A DNA stretch of 14,063 bases. It comes from Acidobacteriota bacterium. GTDB lineage: Bacteria > Acidobacteriota > Terriglobia > Bryobacterales > Bryobacteraceae. The stretch is from positions 1 through 14,063 of the forward strand of contig JAPKYY010000274.1 in the NCBI GenBank assembly GCA_026394095.1, in the 5' to 3' direction. A program made the position numbers and the translations under genes. This document shows positions 6,133 to 12,884 of the stretch, in pieces (the first letter of the stretch is position 1; every line of letters starts with the position of its first letter). Under the pieces are notes generated by a model that had not been told where the DNA came from, ran no database searches, and saw nothing but the letters and a program-made list of their open reading frames with translations.

Positions 6133-7449
6133 AATCGAAGGCAGTTTTCGCGGGCCACGGCAATCACCGCACTGAGCTACTCGCAAATCCTCGGAGCAAA
6201 CGATCGCGCGATGGTGGGCTACATTGGCCTCGGCAACCGTGGCGACCAGGTGCATGACGGCTTTCTTGAATATGGCGACGCCCGTACTGCCGCGATCTGT
6301 GATCTGAAGGCCTCTTATCTCGACCTTGCCGAAAAGAAGGCTAAAGACCACGGGCACGATACACCGAAACGATACGCTGACTGGCGCAAGCTGATTGACG
6401 ACAAAACGCTCGACGCCGTTGTCATTGCTACGCCAGATCACTGGCATGCCCTCATGATGATCGAAGCCTGCAATGCCGGTAAAGACGTCTACTGCGAGAA
6501 GCCGCTTAGCCTTACCGTAGTTGAAGGCCGCAAGATGGTGGATGCCGCAGAACGCAATAAGCGGATTGTGCAAGTTGGCATCCAGCGTCGCAGCGCGAAG
6601 TTTCTGCAGGAAGCCGCCGCCTACGTGCAATCTGGAGCTCTTGGCAAGGTGACCCTGGCTCAGGGCTGGCATCTCACCAACGAATGGCCTACGGGCCTTG
6701 GCGCAGCCCCGGAAGGCCCGCCACCGAGCGAAGCCGAGTGGGAGGCCTGGCTTGGGCCCGCCCCCAAGGTGCCCTACAATCGCAATCGCATGTATTACAA
6801 CTTCCGCTGGTTCTACAACTACTCTGGCGGCCAGATGACCAACTTTGGCGTGCACTACGTCGACATGCTGCGTTGGTGTATCGGCAAGGATTCCCCGAAG
6901 GCAGTTACTACGATGGGTGGCAGATACGCCATCGACGACAATCGCGAAATTCCCGACACGATGCAGGCGATGTGGGATTACGACGGCGTCATGATGGTTT
7001 TCACGCAGATCAATGCGAACTCAGCGGCTGGCAATGCGCAGAAGTCCGAGATGATGATCCGCGGCACTAAGGGCACGATGTACTTGACGCTCCGTGGTTG
7101 GGAAGTCATCCCTGAGGTGATCAGCGATCAGGCTCTGCCGGTGCGCAACCCCATCGACCGCGCAAATGACATTCAAAAGAAGCCTGCCATTGAGGCGCGT
7201 AAGGTGACAGGGCATGTGACCAACCATCCGCATGCGCGCAACTTTCTGGATTGTATGAAGTCGCGTCAGAAGCCGAATTGCGACACTCTTACCGGCCATC
7301 TCTCTACCAGTGCGACGCTGATCGCCAACGTCGCCTACAAAACCAAAAGCTATCTCGAGTGGGATTCCAAAAACGAGAAGTTCACCAACAACCCAGCCGC
7401 CAACCAGATGTTGAGCTACAAATACAGAGCACCCTATAAACTGCCATGA
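6130..7449 (+). CDS. Gfo/Idh/MocA-family oxidoreductase with Tat-type signal
   Basis: A 439-residue NAD(P)-dependent sugar oxidoreductase. The N-end 'MNRRQFSRATAITALSYSQI' has the twin Arg and hydrophobic stretch of a Tat signal, fitting export with bound cofactor as in Zymomonas glucose-fructose oxidoreductase. The Rossmann glycine motif is 'GYIGLGNRG' (30-38), followed by 'ICDL', 'AVVIATPDHWHALMM' (97-110) and 'DVYCEKPLSLTV' with the family's Glu-Lys-Pro (123-125). The catalytic block is 'NFGVHYVDMLRW' (GxHxxD, His242 and Asp245). 'HPHARNFLDCMKSR' marks the C-terminal domain. Homologues act on sugars, inositols or 3-keto glycosides; the substrate here is not readable. It overlaps the next gene by ATGA, so the two are translationally coupled. 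It is preceded by a strong AGGAG site and starts at TTG. Confidence 0.92.
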   Translation: MNRRQFSRATAITALSYSQILGANDRAMVGYIGLGNRGDQVHDGFLEYGDARTAAICDLKASYLDLAEKKAKDHGHDTPKRYADWRKLIDDKTLDAVVIATPDHWHALMMIEACNAGKDVYCEKPLSLTVVEGRKMVDAAERNKRIVQVGIQRRSAKFLQEAAAYVQSGALGKVTLAQGWHLTNEWPTGLGAAPEGPPPSEAEWEAWLGPAPKVPYNRNRMYYNFRWFYNYSGGQMTNFGVHYVDMLRWCIGKDSPKAVTTMGGRYAIDDNREIPDTMQAMWDYDGVMMVFTQINANSAAGNAQKSEMMIRGTKGTMYLTLRGWEVIPEVISDQALPVRNPIDRANDIQKKPAIEARKVTGHVTNHPHARNFLDCMKSRQKPNCDTLTGHLSTSATLIANVAYKTKSYLEWDSKNEKFTNNPAANQMLSYKYRAPYKLP

Positions 7450-8330
7450 AAAGACGCGAATTTATTGCCGCCTCAGCGGCTCCACTTCTGATGGCGCAAG
7501 CCCCGGCCACCAAGCCCACGCTTTGCCTTTTCTCCAAGCATGCGGCCAAGCTGAACTACCAGGAACTTGGCAAGTACGCAAAGCAGGTTGGCTTTGAAGG
7601 CATCGACCTTACCGTCCGCGCCGCTGGTCACGTCTTGCCTGAAAAGGTGAGCGACGACCTTCCCATCGCTGTTGCAGTATTAGAGAACTCAGGCCTCAAG
7701 GTGCCGATGATCACCACCGGGCTTTTGAATCCGAAAGCCCCCGAAACAACTGCGGCGCTGCGCAAGATGCAGGAGTTGAAGATTCCTTTCTGGAAGCCTG
7801 GCTACTGGCGCTACCAGACGGCGAAGGACGGCACTGTAGATCTGGATCGAAAAATTGTCGAGGTTCAAAACGCGCTGAGTGGCTTTGCCGCGTTGTCGCG
7901 TCTGTATGGCACTTGCTGCGGCATGCACAATCATTCCGGCAATTACGTTGGGGCTCCGGTTTGGGACACCTGGCAGATGATCCAGTTTATGGATGCCGCC
8001 CACATGGGTTATTACTTTGATCCTGCCCATGCGACCGCTGAAGGTGGAGCCTGGACCTGGAATTCTTCGCTTGAGCTGGCGCTGCGCCGCCTCAAGATGG
8101 TGGCGGTTAAAGACTTCTATTGGGAGAAGAAAAACGGCAAGTGGGCGATGAAGTGGTGCCCGCTGGGGCAGGGAATGGTGGACTGGCCAGCGGTGCTCAA
8201 GCGCATGGCGCTGGCCAAATTTACCGGGCCGCTCACGCTACATGTGGAATACGAAAATCCGGATGAACTCAAGGCCGTCGCAGAGGATTTTGCCGTTATG
8301 AAGAAACTGGTGGCTGCCGCTTACGTTTAG
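7446..8330 (+). CDS. Secreted sugar phosphate isomerase/epimerase-like TIM barrel
   Basis: A 294-residue protein of the xylose isomerase-like (AP endonuclease family 2) TIM-barrel superfamily. The N-end 'MKRREFIAASAAPLLMAQ' has a twin-Arg motif and looks like a Tat or Sec signal. Barrel landmarks: 'QVGFEGIDLTV' (48-57); 'GMHNHSGNYVGAP' with His161 and His163; 'MGYYFDPAHATAEGG' with Asp192 and His195; 'VAVKDFYWEKKNG' with Asp223; and 'LTLHVEYE' with Glu268 or Glu270. These are the usual places for metal ligands (E/D/H/E) in this fold, though the first acidic ligand appears replaced in 'CCGMHNH'. It starts inside the stop of the oxidoreductase gene (ATGA), so the two probably act on the same sugar or keto-glycoside. 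Exact reaction unknown. Confidence 0.88.
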   Translation: MKRREFIAASAAPLLMAQAPATKPTLCLFSKHAAKLNYQELGKYAKQVGFEGIDLTVRAAGHVLPEKVSDDLPIAVAVLENSGLKVPMITTGLLNPKAPETTAALRKMQELKIPFWKPGYWRYQTAKDGTVDLDRKIVEVQNALSGFAALSRLYGTCCGMHNHSGNYVGAPVWDTWQMIQFMDAAHMGYYFDPAHATAEGGAWTWNSSLELALRRLKMVAVKDFYWEKKNGKWAMKWCPLGQGMVDWPAVLKRMALAKFTGPLTLHVEYENPDELKAVAEDFAVMKKLVAAAYV

Positions 8331-8713
8331 AAGCGAATCGAGAGCAGCAGGTCTGCCCTGTGCCGACTCTCCACGCCTGAATTGGTGGGGTTCTGAAATG
8401 TGTAGCGAAACTCCGGCGCAACATAAAAGCGGCGGAAGCGATAGTCCACGCCTCCACCGATTACAATGCCATTGCTGAGCGGGCTCCGGTTGCTGCTCTT
8501 GCCGATAAAGGTCTGTGTCGTGCCGGCAAGCGTATCTCGATACACTTGCCGCGATTCAAATTCATTCCACGACTTACCCAATTCGTAACCGGTAGTGATG
8601 AAGGGGCGCCACTTTTCTGTTCTTGGCCGGAAGGTGTACTTGCCAAGAATAGGCAAGCTCAAATTGTGAGTTCGGGTACGGCCGAATATGTCGCTACTTG
8701 AGCCTTCAAGGCG
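8327..8713 (-). pseudogene. 5'-truncated outer-membrane beta-barrel protein remnant
   Basis: An open frame of 128 residues without a plausible ATG start or signal peptide, bounded upstream by TGA at 8714-8716. Its content is that of a small porin-like barrel: alternating polar/aromatic strands such as 'THNLSLPILGKYTFRP', 'WRPFITTGYELGKSW', 'GIVIGGGVDYRFRRF' and 'YVAPEFRYTFQ', ending 'RADLLLSIRF' with the terminal Phe recognised by BAM. Strand-like sequence continues upstream of the first possible start (TTG 8662), so that TTG is probably not a true start. The next gene lies directly upstream, so the N-terminal part (signal plus several strands) is missing. It may be a decayed gene. Its stop overlaps the stop of the converging isomerase gene by 2 bases. 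Confidence 0.55.
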
Positions 8714-8727
8714 TCAACTGTTTCAAC

Positions 8728-8910
8728 TTAGCGCCGCTTCTGCTGGTCGAGATAGCAGGTGCAGCAGTCTGTACATCGCTTGCACCGCTCGCACAGATGC
8801 AGCCCGCAGCTGTCCTTGGTGCAATAGACGCAAATATCAGTTGAAGTCTCTTTGCAGATGTAACAACGGAAAGTCTTAACAGGGGCTACAGGTGGTACGG
8901 CGCTGGTCAT
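8728..8910 (-). CDS. Cys-rich zinc-finger-like small protein
   Basis: A 60-residue protein starting at ATG 8910, whose first bases overlap the previous stop as ATGA; a longer in-frame start at 8976 would lie deep inside that gene. It holds 11 cysteines and one His between residues 16 and 52: C16xxC19, C27xxC30, C35, H38, C40, C43, C46, C49, C50, C52. The spacing allows two treble-clef or B-box/AN1-like zinc sites. The N-end is short and Pro-rich, the C-end basic ('LDQQKRR'), and no signal peptide is seen, so it is probably cytoplasmic. Partner proteins in its cluster are secreted, which makes a cytoplasmic zinc protein unexpected. No named family recognised. Confidence 0.64.
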   Translation of the reverse strand: MTSAVPPVAPVKTFRCYICKETSTDICVYCTKDSCGLHLCERCKRCTDCCTCYLDQQKRR

Positions 8911-9455
8911 TTTTTCTTGGGGGCAACAGGTGCTGGAGGCTTTGGCGGAACGGGCATATTCTTCTCTACCCGGCATCGCTGCGCTTCCTGAACGAGTACA
9001 TCGAGTTCGCGATCGCGGTTGGCAGCCAGATCGAGCATGTAGCTGCGAAACTGATTGCGTGCCACGGCAGTGTCGACAAACTTCGATTCAATCGAATCGG
9101 CCAGTGCTTGTGTTTCGTACTTCCGCACCGCTTCCATTACCGAGCGTTGCATGGAATCTAGTGAGTCAAAGCGAAGAAAGATCTCAAGGGCGATTGCCAG
9201 TTTCTCGGGGCTCTGCCTTAAATCGGCAATAGCCAGAGTCAGGCTCTTGAGTTGGGTCTGGATGGATTCAAACTGGCTCAGATAGGCAACAGCTACGCCT
9301 TCGCTGCGCCAGTGGTTCAGGTCGATCTTGGACAGTTCCGGGGAGATTGCTTCAAAACGGACTTTGAGCTCATCGAGTTGCTGCCGGGCATTCCACTCAG
9401 CAGGAATCCCTTGGGCATAGAGAAGACTGCCGAACAGGAAAACAAGCAGACGCAT
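8907..9455 (-). CDS. Secreted helical protein with Pro/Lys-rich tail, unknown function
   Basis: A 182-residue protein. Residues 1-15 ('MRLLVFLFGSLLYAQ') are a signal peptide. The mature part from ~20 to 165 is almost wholly helical, with heptad-like runs such as 'ARQQLDELKVRFEAISPELS' and 'LKSLTLAIADLRQSPEKLAI', suggesting coiled coil or helical bundle. The C-end is a Pro/Lys tail ('PVPPKPPAPVAPKKK'). It starts in the TAATG overlap with the Pro-rich gene and ends in the ATGA overlap with the Cys-rich gene. I do not recognise a domain. A periplasmic adaptor role is only a guess from architecture and context. Confidence 0.72.
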   Translation of the reverse strand: MRLLVFLFGSLLYAQGIPAEWNARQQLDELKVRFEAISPELSKIDLNHWRSEGVAVAYLSQFESIQTQLKSLTLAIADLRQSPEKLAIALEIFLRFDSLDSMQRSVMEAVRKYETQALADSIESKFVDTAVARNQFRSYMLDLAANRDRELDVLVQEAQRCRVEKNMPVPPKPPAPVAPKKK

Positions 9456-9631
9456 TAGAATCCGGGAGGCGGTGGGGGTGGAGCGCTGGGAGGCGGTGCG
9501 GGTGCGCCCGTATCACCAGGGAGGCCCACCGAAGGAACCGTGCTGGGGCCAGCGCCCGGCGAAGGTACTGAGGTGCCACCACCGTTGACTCGTGGCTGAT
9601 TCAGCCAGATGTCGGCCATCATGCGCATCAT
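9455..9631 (-). CDS. Pro-rich mini-protein, or shifted C-terminal tail of the FecR protein
   Basis: A 58-residue frame starting at ATG 9631, which overlaps the FecR stop as ATGA; a GTG at 9643 is also possible. The first ~12 residues look helical ('MMRMMADIWLNQP'). The rest is disordered Gly/Ser/Pro ending in 'PPPSAPPPPPPGF'. There is no signal peptide although its neighbours are secreted. That, with the abrupt 'KCCRR' end of FecR, raises the possibility that this is really the tail of FecR reached by a frameshift, natural or a sequence error. The next gene starts in TAATG, overlapping by one base, so this frame is used at least as a translational bridge. Confidence 0.5.
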   Translation of the reverse strand: MMRMMADIWLNQPRVNGGGTSVPSPGAGPSTVPSVGLPGDTGAPAPPPSAPPPPPPGF

Positions 9632-10245
9632 CTTCTGCAGCACTTACGGTCTAGTTGTTTCTGCGCGAGAGGTTGATTCTTGTAGACGCGGAGGTAATCG
9701 CCACCGTTCAAAATCTTGGCGTCGCTGAAGGGCATCAACGCGTGTTGTACGGCAACCTGGCCTTCTTCTACCAGCACCAGCGTTTCATCGTCATTCTCGA
9801 CGGTCACGTCGAAAGTGGTTCCACGCACGGAGATCACAGCAGAGGGAGTCTGAATCCGGTTCGGATTCGGTTTGCCATTCAGCTTTTCAATGTGAACCTT
9901 AACGCGGCCTACCCAGAGATCGAGCAGTTCGCGAAGGTTGCCCTGGTTCGAGCGGAAAGTAGCGCGTGAATTGGGGAAGATCTCGAAGATGCTGCCATCC
10001 GGAACCTGGATCTTGGCGTAACCATCAAGACCGGTGAGGATTTCCTGCTTTGGATTGACGAGATCGCCAACGTTCAAAGCCCAGGGAACTTCATCCTTTA
10101 ATACCTGCACCTGGCCTTGGGCGTGCAACACCTTACCTGTAGATCCTGGCGCCACCGGCATCATGATTTGAGCCGTCGACACAAAGCTGCAGGCCATGGC
10201 CACTGCCATAGCGATCAAGCCGGACTGGAATGGAGTTCTCAGCAC
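9628..10245 (-). CDS. Secreted stand-alone FecR-domain protein
   Basis: A 205-residue protein starting at GTG 10245 with GGAA about 10 bases upstream. Residues 1-25 are a signal peptide ('MAVAMACSFVSTAQ'). Residues ~37-168 form a FecR domain: 'GKVLHAQGQVQVLK', 'WALNVGDLV', 'ILTGLDGYAKIQVPDGSIFE', 'LWVGRVKVHIEKLNGKPN' and the hallmark 'TPSAVISVRGTTFDVTVEND' (133-152), then 'LVLVEEGQVAVQH'. In classic systems FecR is an inner-membrane anti-sigma regulator; this one lacks the N-terminal cytoplasmic anti-sigma helix region, and no sigma factor or TonB receptor gene is nearby. It is therefore probably a periplasmic or surface protein. It is the first gene of a tightly overlapped minus-strand cluster. 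Confidence 0.87.
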   Translation of the reverse strand: MLRTPFQSGLIAMAVAMACSFVSTAQIMMPVAPGSTGKVLHAQGQVQVLKDEVPWALNVGDLVNPKQEILTGLDGYAKIQVPDGSIFEIFPNSRATFRSNQGNLRELLDLWVGRVKVHIEKLNGKPNPNRIQTPSAVISVRGTTFDVTVENDDETLVLVEEGQVAVQHALMPFSDAKILNGGDYLRVYKNQPLAQKQLDRKCCRR

Positions 10246-10389
10246 TACTTAAGTTCCAATGCTAACACCAAAATTGCAGAGCAATTCAACATCCTTAACA
10301 GAGCGCGGGGAAACTTTTACATAAATCTCCCGTCTTATCAACAGTTCGGCAGAAATCTTGCCGATCTTAATACCTGTGGCGCGTTTACA
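10246..10389. other. Divergent intergenic region, 144 bp
   Basis: The longest non-coding gap in the window, between two genes read outward. It is AT-richer than the flanking genes and contains the inverted repeat listed separately. It must contain the promoters for the FecR cluster and the Asp-box protein, but I cannot fix either. No strong Shine-Dalgarno is visible before ATG 10390. Confidence 0.6.
10272..10286. promoter_or_regulatory. Perfect inverted repeat, candidate operator
   Basis: AATTGC (10272-10277) and GCAATT (10281-10286) form perfect 6-base arms around AGA. The element lies 27-41 bases upstream of the FecR GTG start and about 100 bases upstream of the divergent secreted-protein start. 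Its position suits an operator for the minus-strand cluster. No convincing -35/-10 pair is seen around it. Confidence 0.32.
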
Positions 10390-12129
10390 ATGAAGAAGCT
10401 TATGTGTCGATTTGACACAATCCTTCGAGTCGGTTTGACCACGCTTGGCATATTTTGCCTGGCCGTGCCGGCGCTCGCCCAGACTTATGAATTCGCGCTT
10501 TCGTGGCGCGTCATCGGCACCACCGTAGTTTATAACTCCCGAGCTGGCTTTTCCGGGGCTCCGCTCTCCGGGGTTTGGTTTGGCCCGGATGGGGCCAGCC
10601 TTGAGATTCAACTCCCCAGCGGAAAGACATTTCGCACCGAGGATTTTGAGAATTGGGCCCCGATTGGCAAGCCCGGCGCTCGCGCTGCTGTATCAACAAA
10701 AGTGGTGGACAGCCTTCCCGAAGCCGGGGCAAAAGTTTTCGCTGCGCCCGGCAACGCCTACCGCGCCTATGCAGCTGGTCAGTGGCTCTGGCGTAGCGAC
10801 GATTCAGGCAAACACTGGGTCAATGTCGTGGCCTCTGGCGATACGCGGCTGATTGGCGAAAACGTACGCGTCCTCGCTGTTTCCCCAACAGACCCGGATC
10901 GTCTGGCTGTTGTCACCGATGAAGGCCTCTGGCTCTCTGTCGATGGAGGTGCCGCCTGGGTGAGCCTCAATGCGGGGTTGCCGAATCTGCAGCTTTCTCG
11001 TCTTCTCGCCGCCCCCCTGGGTGGCCGCGGTTTGCTAGCCGAATGGAAAAACGGCGAAATTGTGGAATGGATGCCCGGCGCCAAAGCCGCCTGGATCGCC
11101 CGTGGACTGGCTGCGCCCAAGCGCGACGGCCTGCGCTGGATCGATCCCGCGCGGCCGGAACTCCAACTCGAAGTCAAGAAAACAGATCGAAGCCGCCTGC
11201 AGCGCACCTTAAGCGGTGGCCAGCAGTGGGACGACCTTACTAGCGATCTCCCCGCCCAGGAAATTTACGGCCTTGCAGCAGATCGTGCCAGCGGCGCAAT
11301 CTATCTCGCTACCGAACATGGTGTCTTCTACACTCTCAATAACCTTGAAGCCGCTTCTGGCCCCACCAGCTGGATCCGGCTCGGCGGCAATTTGCCCCGG
11401 GAGGCGGCACTCGACGTGCTGCTCAATGACGGCGGTAATTTCCTTTATGTGTCGGTGGCCGGGGAAGGTGTCTTTCTTACCTATGCTCCTCACCGCCGCC
11501 GCAACCCTTCGCTGATCAGTGCGGCCGACCTCAACTCCAGAGCAGCTGCTCCCGGCGGACTCATGTCGGTTGTCGGGATGAAGCTGACCCAGGCGCAACT
11601 GGCTGGCCGCTCGCTGCCAATTCTCTCGGCTACGGCTGACGAAACCCAGCTTCAAATTCCTTATGATGCCGTGATCCCTTCTCCTGCCTTTGAGCTCAAA
11701 ACCGACACCGGTAGCCTTCGTATGGATCTGGAGCTTACAGAAACCGCTCCGGTGATCTTTACCGATCGCGACGGCGCACCTCTTCTGCTGGATGCCGAAA
11801 CGGGCGAGCTTCTCGATCCGACCCTGCCGCTTAAGGCTGGCATGCGCGTTCAGATTCTGCTCACCGGTCTCGGCCGCGTCAGTCCGGAATGGCCTGCCGG
11901 CAAGGCCGCCCCAGCTCAAAACTCCCCGCGTGTTACAGCCCCGGTCAGAGTGTGGCTCAACGGCCAAACCCTCGAAGTTGCCAAGGCTGAACTCGCCGGT
12001 GGCTATATCGGTTTTTATGCCGTCGAAACCAGAATGCCGCCGATCGTAGACAATGCTCTCGCCACGCTTAGCGTTGAAGCTGGCGGGCGATTCTCCAATA
12101 CTATACAAATTCGTACATCTCTCGATTAA
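10390..12129 (+). CDS. Secreted Asp-box (BNR-like) propeller protein with Soli_cterm domain
   Basis: A 579-residue protein. ATG 10390 is chosen because it gives a signal peptide ('LTTLGIFCLAVPALAQ', cleavage near residue 31); the frame extends upstream to 10117 but that part overlaps the divergent FecR gene and lacks coding character. Residues ~130-370 contain Asp-box-type beta-propeller blades: 'SDDSGKHW' (136-143), 'SVDGGAAW' (183-190) and a degenerate 'SGGQQW' near 275. Residues ~375-575 match the Solibacter C-terminal domain (TIGR03437): 'APGGLMSVVGMKL', 'DETQLQIPYDAV', 'TAPVIFTDRDGAP', 'VQILLTGLGRVSPEWPAGK', 'GYIGFYAVETRMP' and 'AGGRFSNTIQI'. It is probably an extracellular or surface protein; partner unknown. 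It is the best taxonomic marker here. Confidence 0.86.
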   Translation: MKKLMCRFDTILRVGLTTLGIFCLAVPALAQTYEFALSWRVIGTTVVYNSRAGFSGAPLSGVWFGPDGASLEIQLPSGKTFRTEDFENWAPIGKPGARAAVSTKVVDSLPEAGAKVFAAPGNAYRAYAAGQWLWRSDDSGKHWVNVVASGDTRLIGENVRVLAVSPTDPDRLAVVTDEGLWLSVDGGAAWVSLNAGLPNLQLSRLLAAPLGGRGLLAEWKNGEIVEWMPGAKAAWIARGLAAPKRDGLRWIDPARPELQLEVKKTDRSRLQRTLSGGQQWDDLTSDLPAQEIYGLAADRASGAIYLATEHGVFYTLNNLEAASGPTSWIRLGGNLPREAALDVLLNDGGNFLYVSVAGEGVFLTYAPHRRRNPSLISAADLNSRAAAPGGLMSVVGMKLTQAQLAGRSLPILSATADETQLQIPYDAVIPSPAFELKTDTGSLRMDLELTETAPVIFTDRDGAPLLLDAETGELLDPTLPLKAGMRVQILLTGLGRVSPEWPAGKAAPAQNSPRVTAPVRVWLNGQTLEVAKAELAGGYIGFYAVETRMPPIVDNALATLSVEAGGRFSNTIQIRTSLD

Positions 12130-12181
12130 CGCTTGCCCCCGCCCTCGTGTTAATCTGTAATTTCCCTCAGTAGGACTCCCC

Positions 12182-12871
12182 GTGGATAAATCACTTCAAA
12201 ATGTAATCAAGCACGACCAGTTTGTGGAAACGGTCGGCGAAGCCTCCGAGTACGTCTCGGGTCACAGAAAACAAGTCGGTATGTACGTCGGCATTGCCAT
12301 CGTTGTTGCAGCCTTAGGCTACGGCATCTGGTGGTACATGGGTACCCAGAAGGCCGAGCGCCAAACGGCTCTCGGTGAGGCAATGGGCGTTGCTCAGGCC
12401 ACTACCAGCCGCACCACCTCCGAAGAGAAGAAAGTAATCGACGCCTTCACCGCTGTGTCCACCAAGTATGCCGGCAGCAAAGAAGGCAACCTTGCCCTTT
12501 ACATGCTCGCCATGCTCGACATCGAACGCGGCGATACAGCTTCGGGCGAAAAGCGCCTGAAGGAAGTAATGGGTGGCGATAAAGAACCCGCTTCTCTTGC
12601 CAAGTTCACGATGGCCGAAATCCTCCAGGGCCAGGGTAAGACTGCAGAATCAGAAGCCCTTCTGCGCGAACTGGTCGCCAGCCCGACGCACCTGATGCCA
12701 AAAGAGCAGGCAACGATTCAGTTGGCCCGCTACATCGCGAAGTCGAAGCCTGAGGAAGCCCGCAAGCTTCTTGAGCCCCTTCGCACTGCGCGCTCCCCGA
12801 TTTCAACTCCTGCCATGGAAGTGCTCAGCACATTGCCCGCCGCTCCGATGACGGCAGCGCCGAAGAAGTAA
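12182..12871 (+). CDS. Membrane-anchored TPR-like protein (YfgM type)
   Basis: A 229-residue protein starting at GTG, with AGGA at 12172-12175 six bases upstream. A cytoplasmic N-end (1-30) is followed by one membrane helix ('MYVGIAIVVAALGYGIWWYM', ~34-53). The remaining ~170 residues are helical repeats resembling TPR: 'FTAVSTKYAGSKEGNLALYM', 'IERGDTASGEKRLKEVM', 'LAKFTMAEILQGQGKTAESE', 'IAKSKPEEARKLLEPL'. This arrangement is that of YfgM/TPR_21 proteins, which in E. coli sit beside SecYEG and chaperones in the periplasm. Assignment is by architecture, so the exact role is inferred. The C-end is a short Ala/Pro tail. It lies 13 bases before the dGTPase gene, so the two are likely co-transcribed. 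Confidence 0.8.
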   Translation: MDKSLQNVIKHDQFVETVGEASEYVSGHRKQVGMYVGIAIVVAALGYGIWWYMGTQKAERQTALGEAMGVAQATTSRTTSEEKKVIDAFTAVSTKYAGSKEGNLALYMLAMLDIERGDTASGEKRLKEVMGGDKEPASLAKFTMAEILQGQGKTAESEALLRELVASPTHLMPKEQATIQLARYIAKSKPEEARKLLEPLRTARSPISTPAMEVLSTLPAAPMTAAPKK

Positions 12872-12884
12872 CCCGAAAGGCAAC

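Noticed and set aside
6073..6855. Long minus-strand open frame (260 codons) opposite the oxidoreductase
   Set aside because: It lies wholly opposite a well-supported gene and has no recognisable domain; it is a shadow of GC-rich coding sequence.
8662..8662. TTG as the start of a short intact barrel protein
   Set aside because: Strand-like coding sequence continues upstream of it and no signal peptide follows it, so a truncated gene fits better.
10117..10389. Upstream extension of the Asp-box protein frame
   Set aside because: It overlaps the start of the FecR gene on the other strand, has no signal-like start, and the internal ATG 10390 gives a good signal peptide.
10412..10417. TTGACA, a perfect -35 box match
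   Set aside because: It lies inside the signal-peptide coding region of the Asp-box protein and has no matching -10 at 16-18 bases.
11209..12108. Minus-strand open frame of 299 codons
   Set aside because: It is antisense to the Soli_cterm region and its translation shows no domain.
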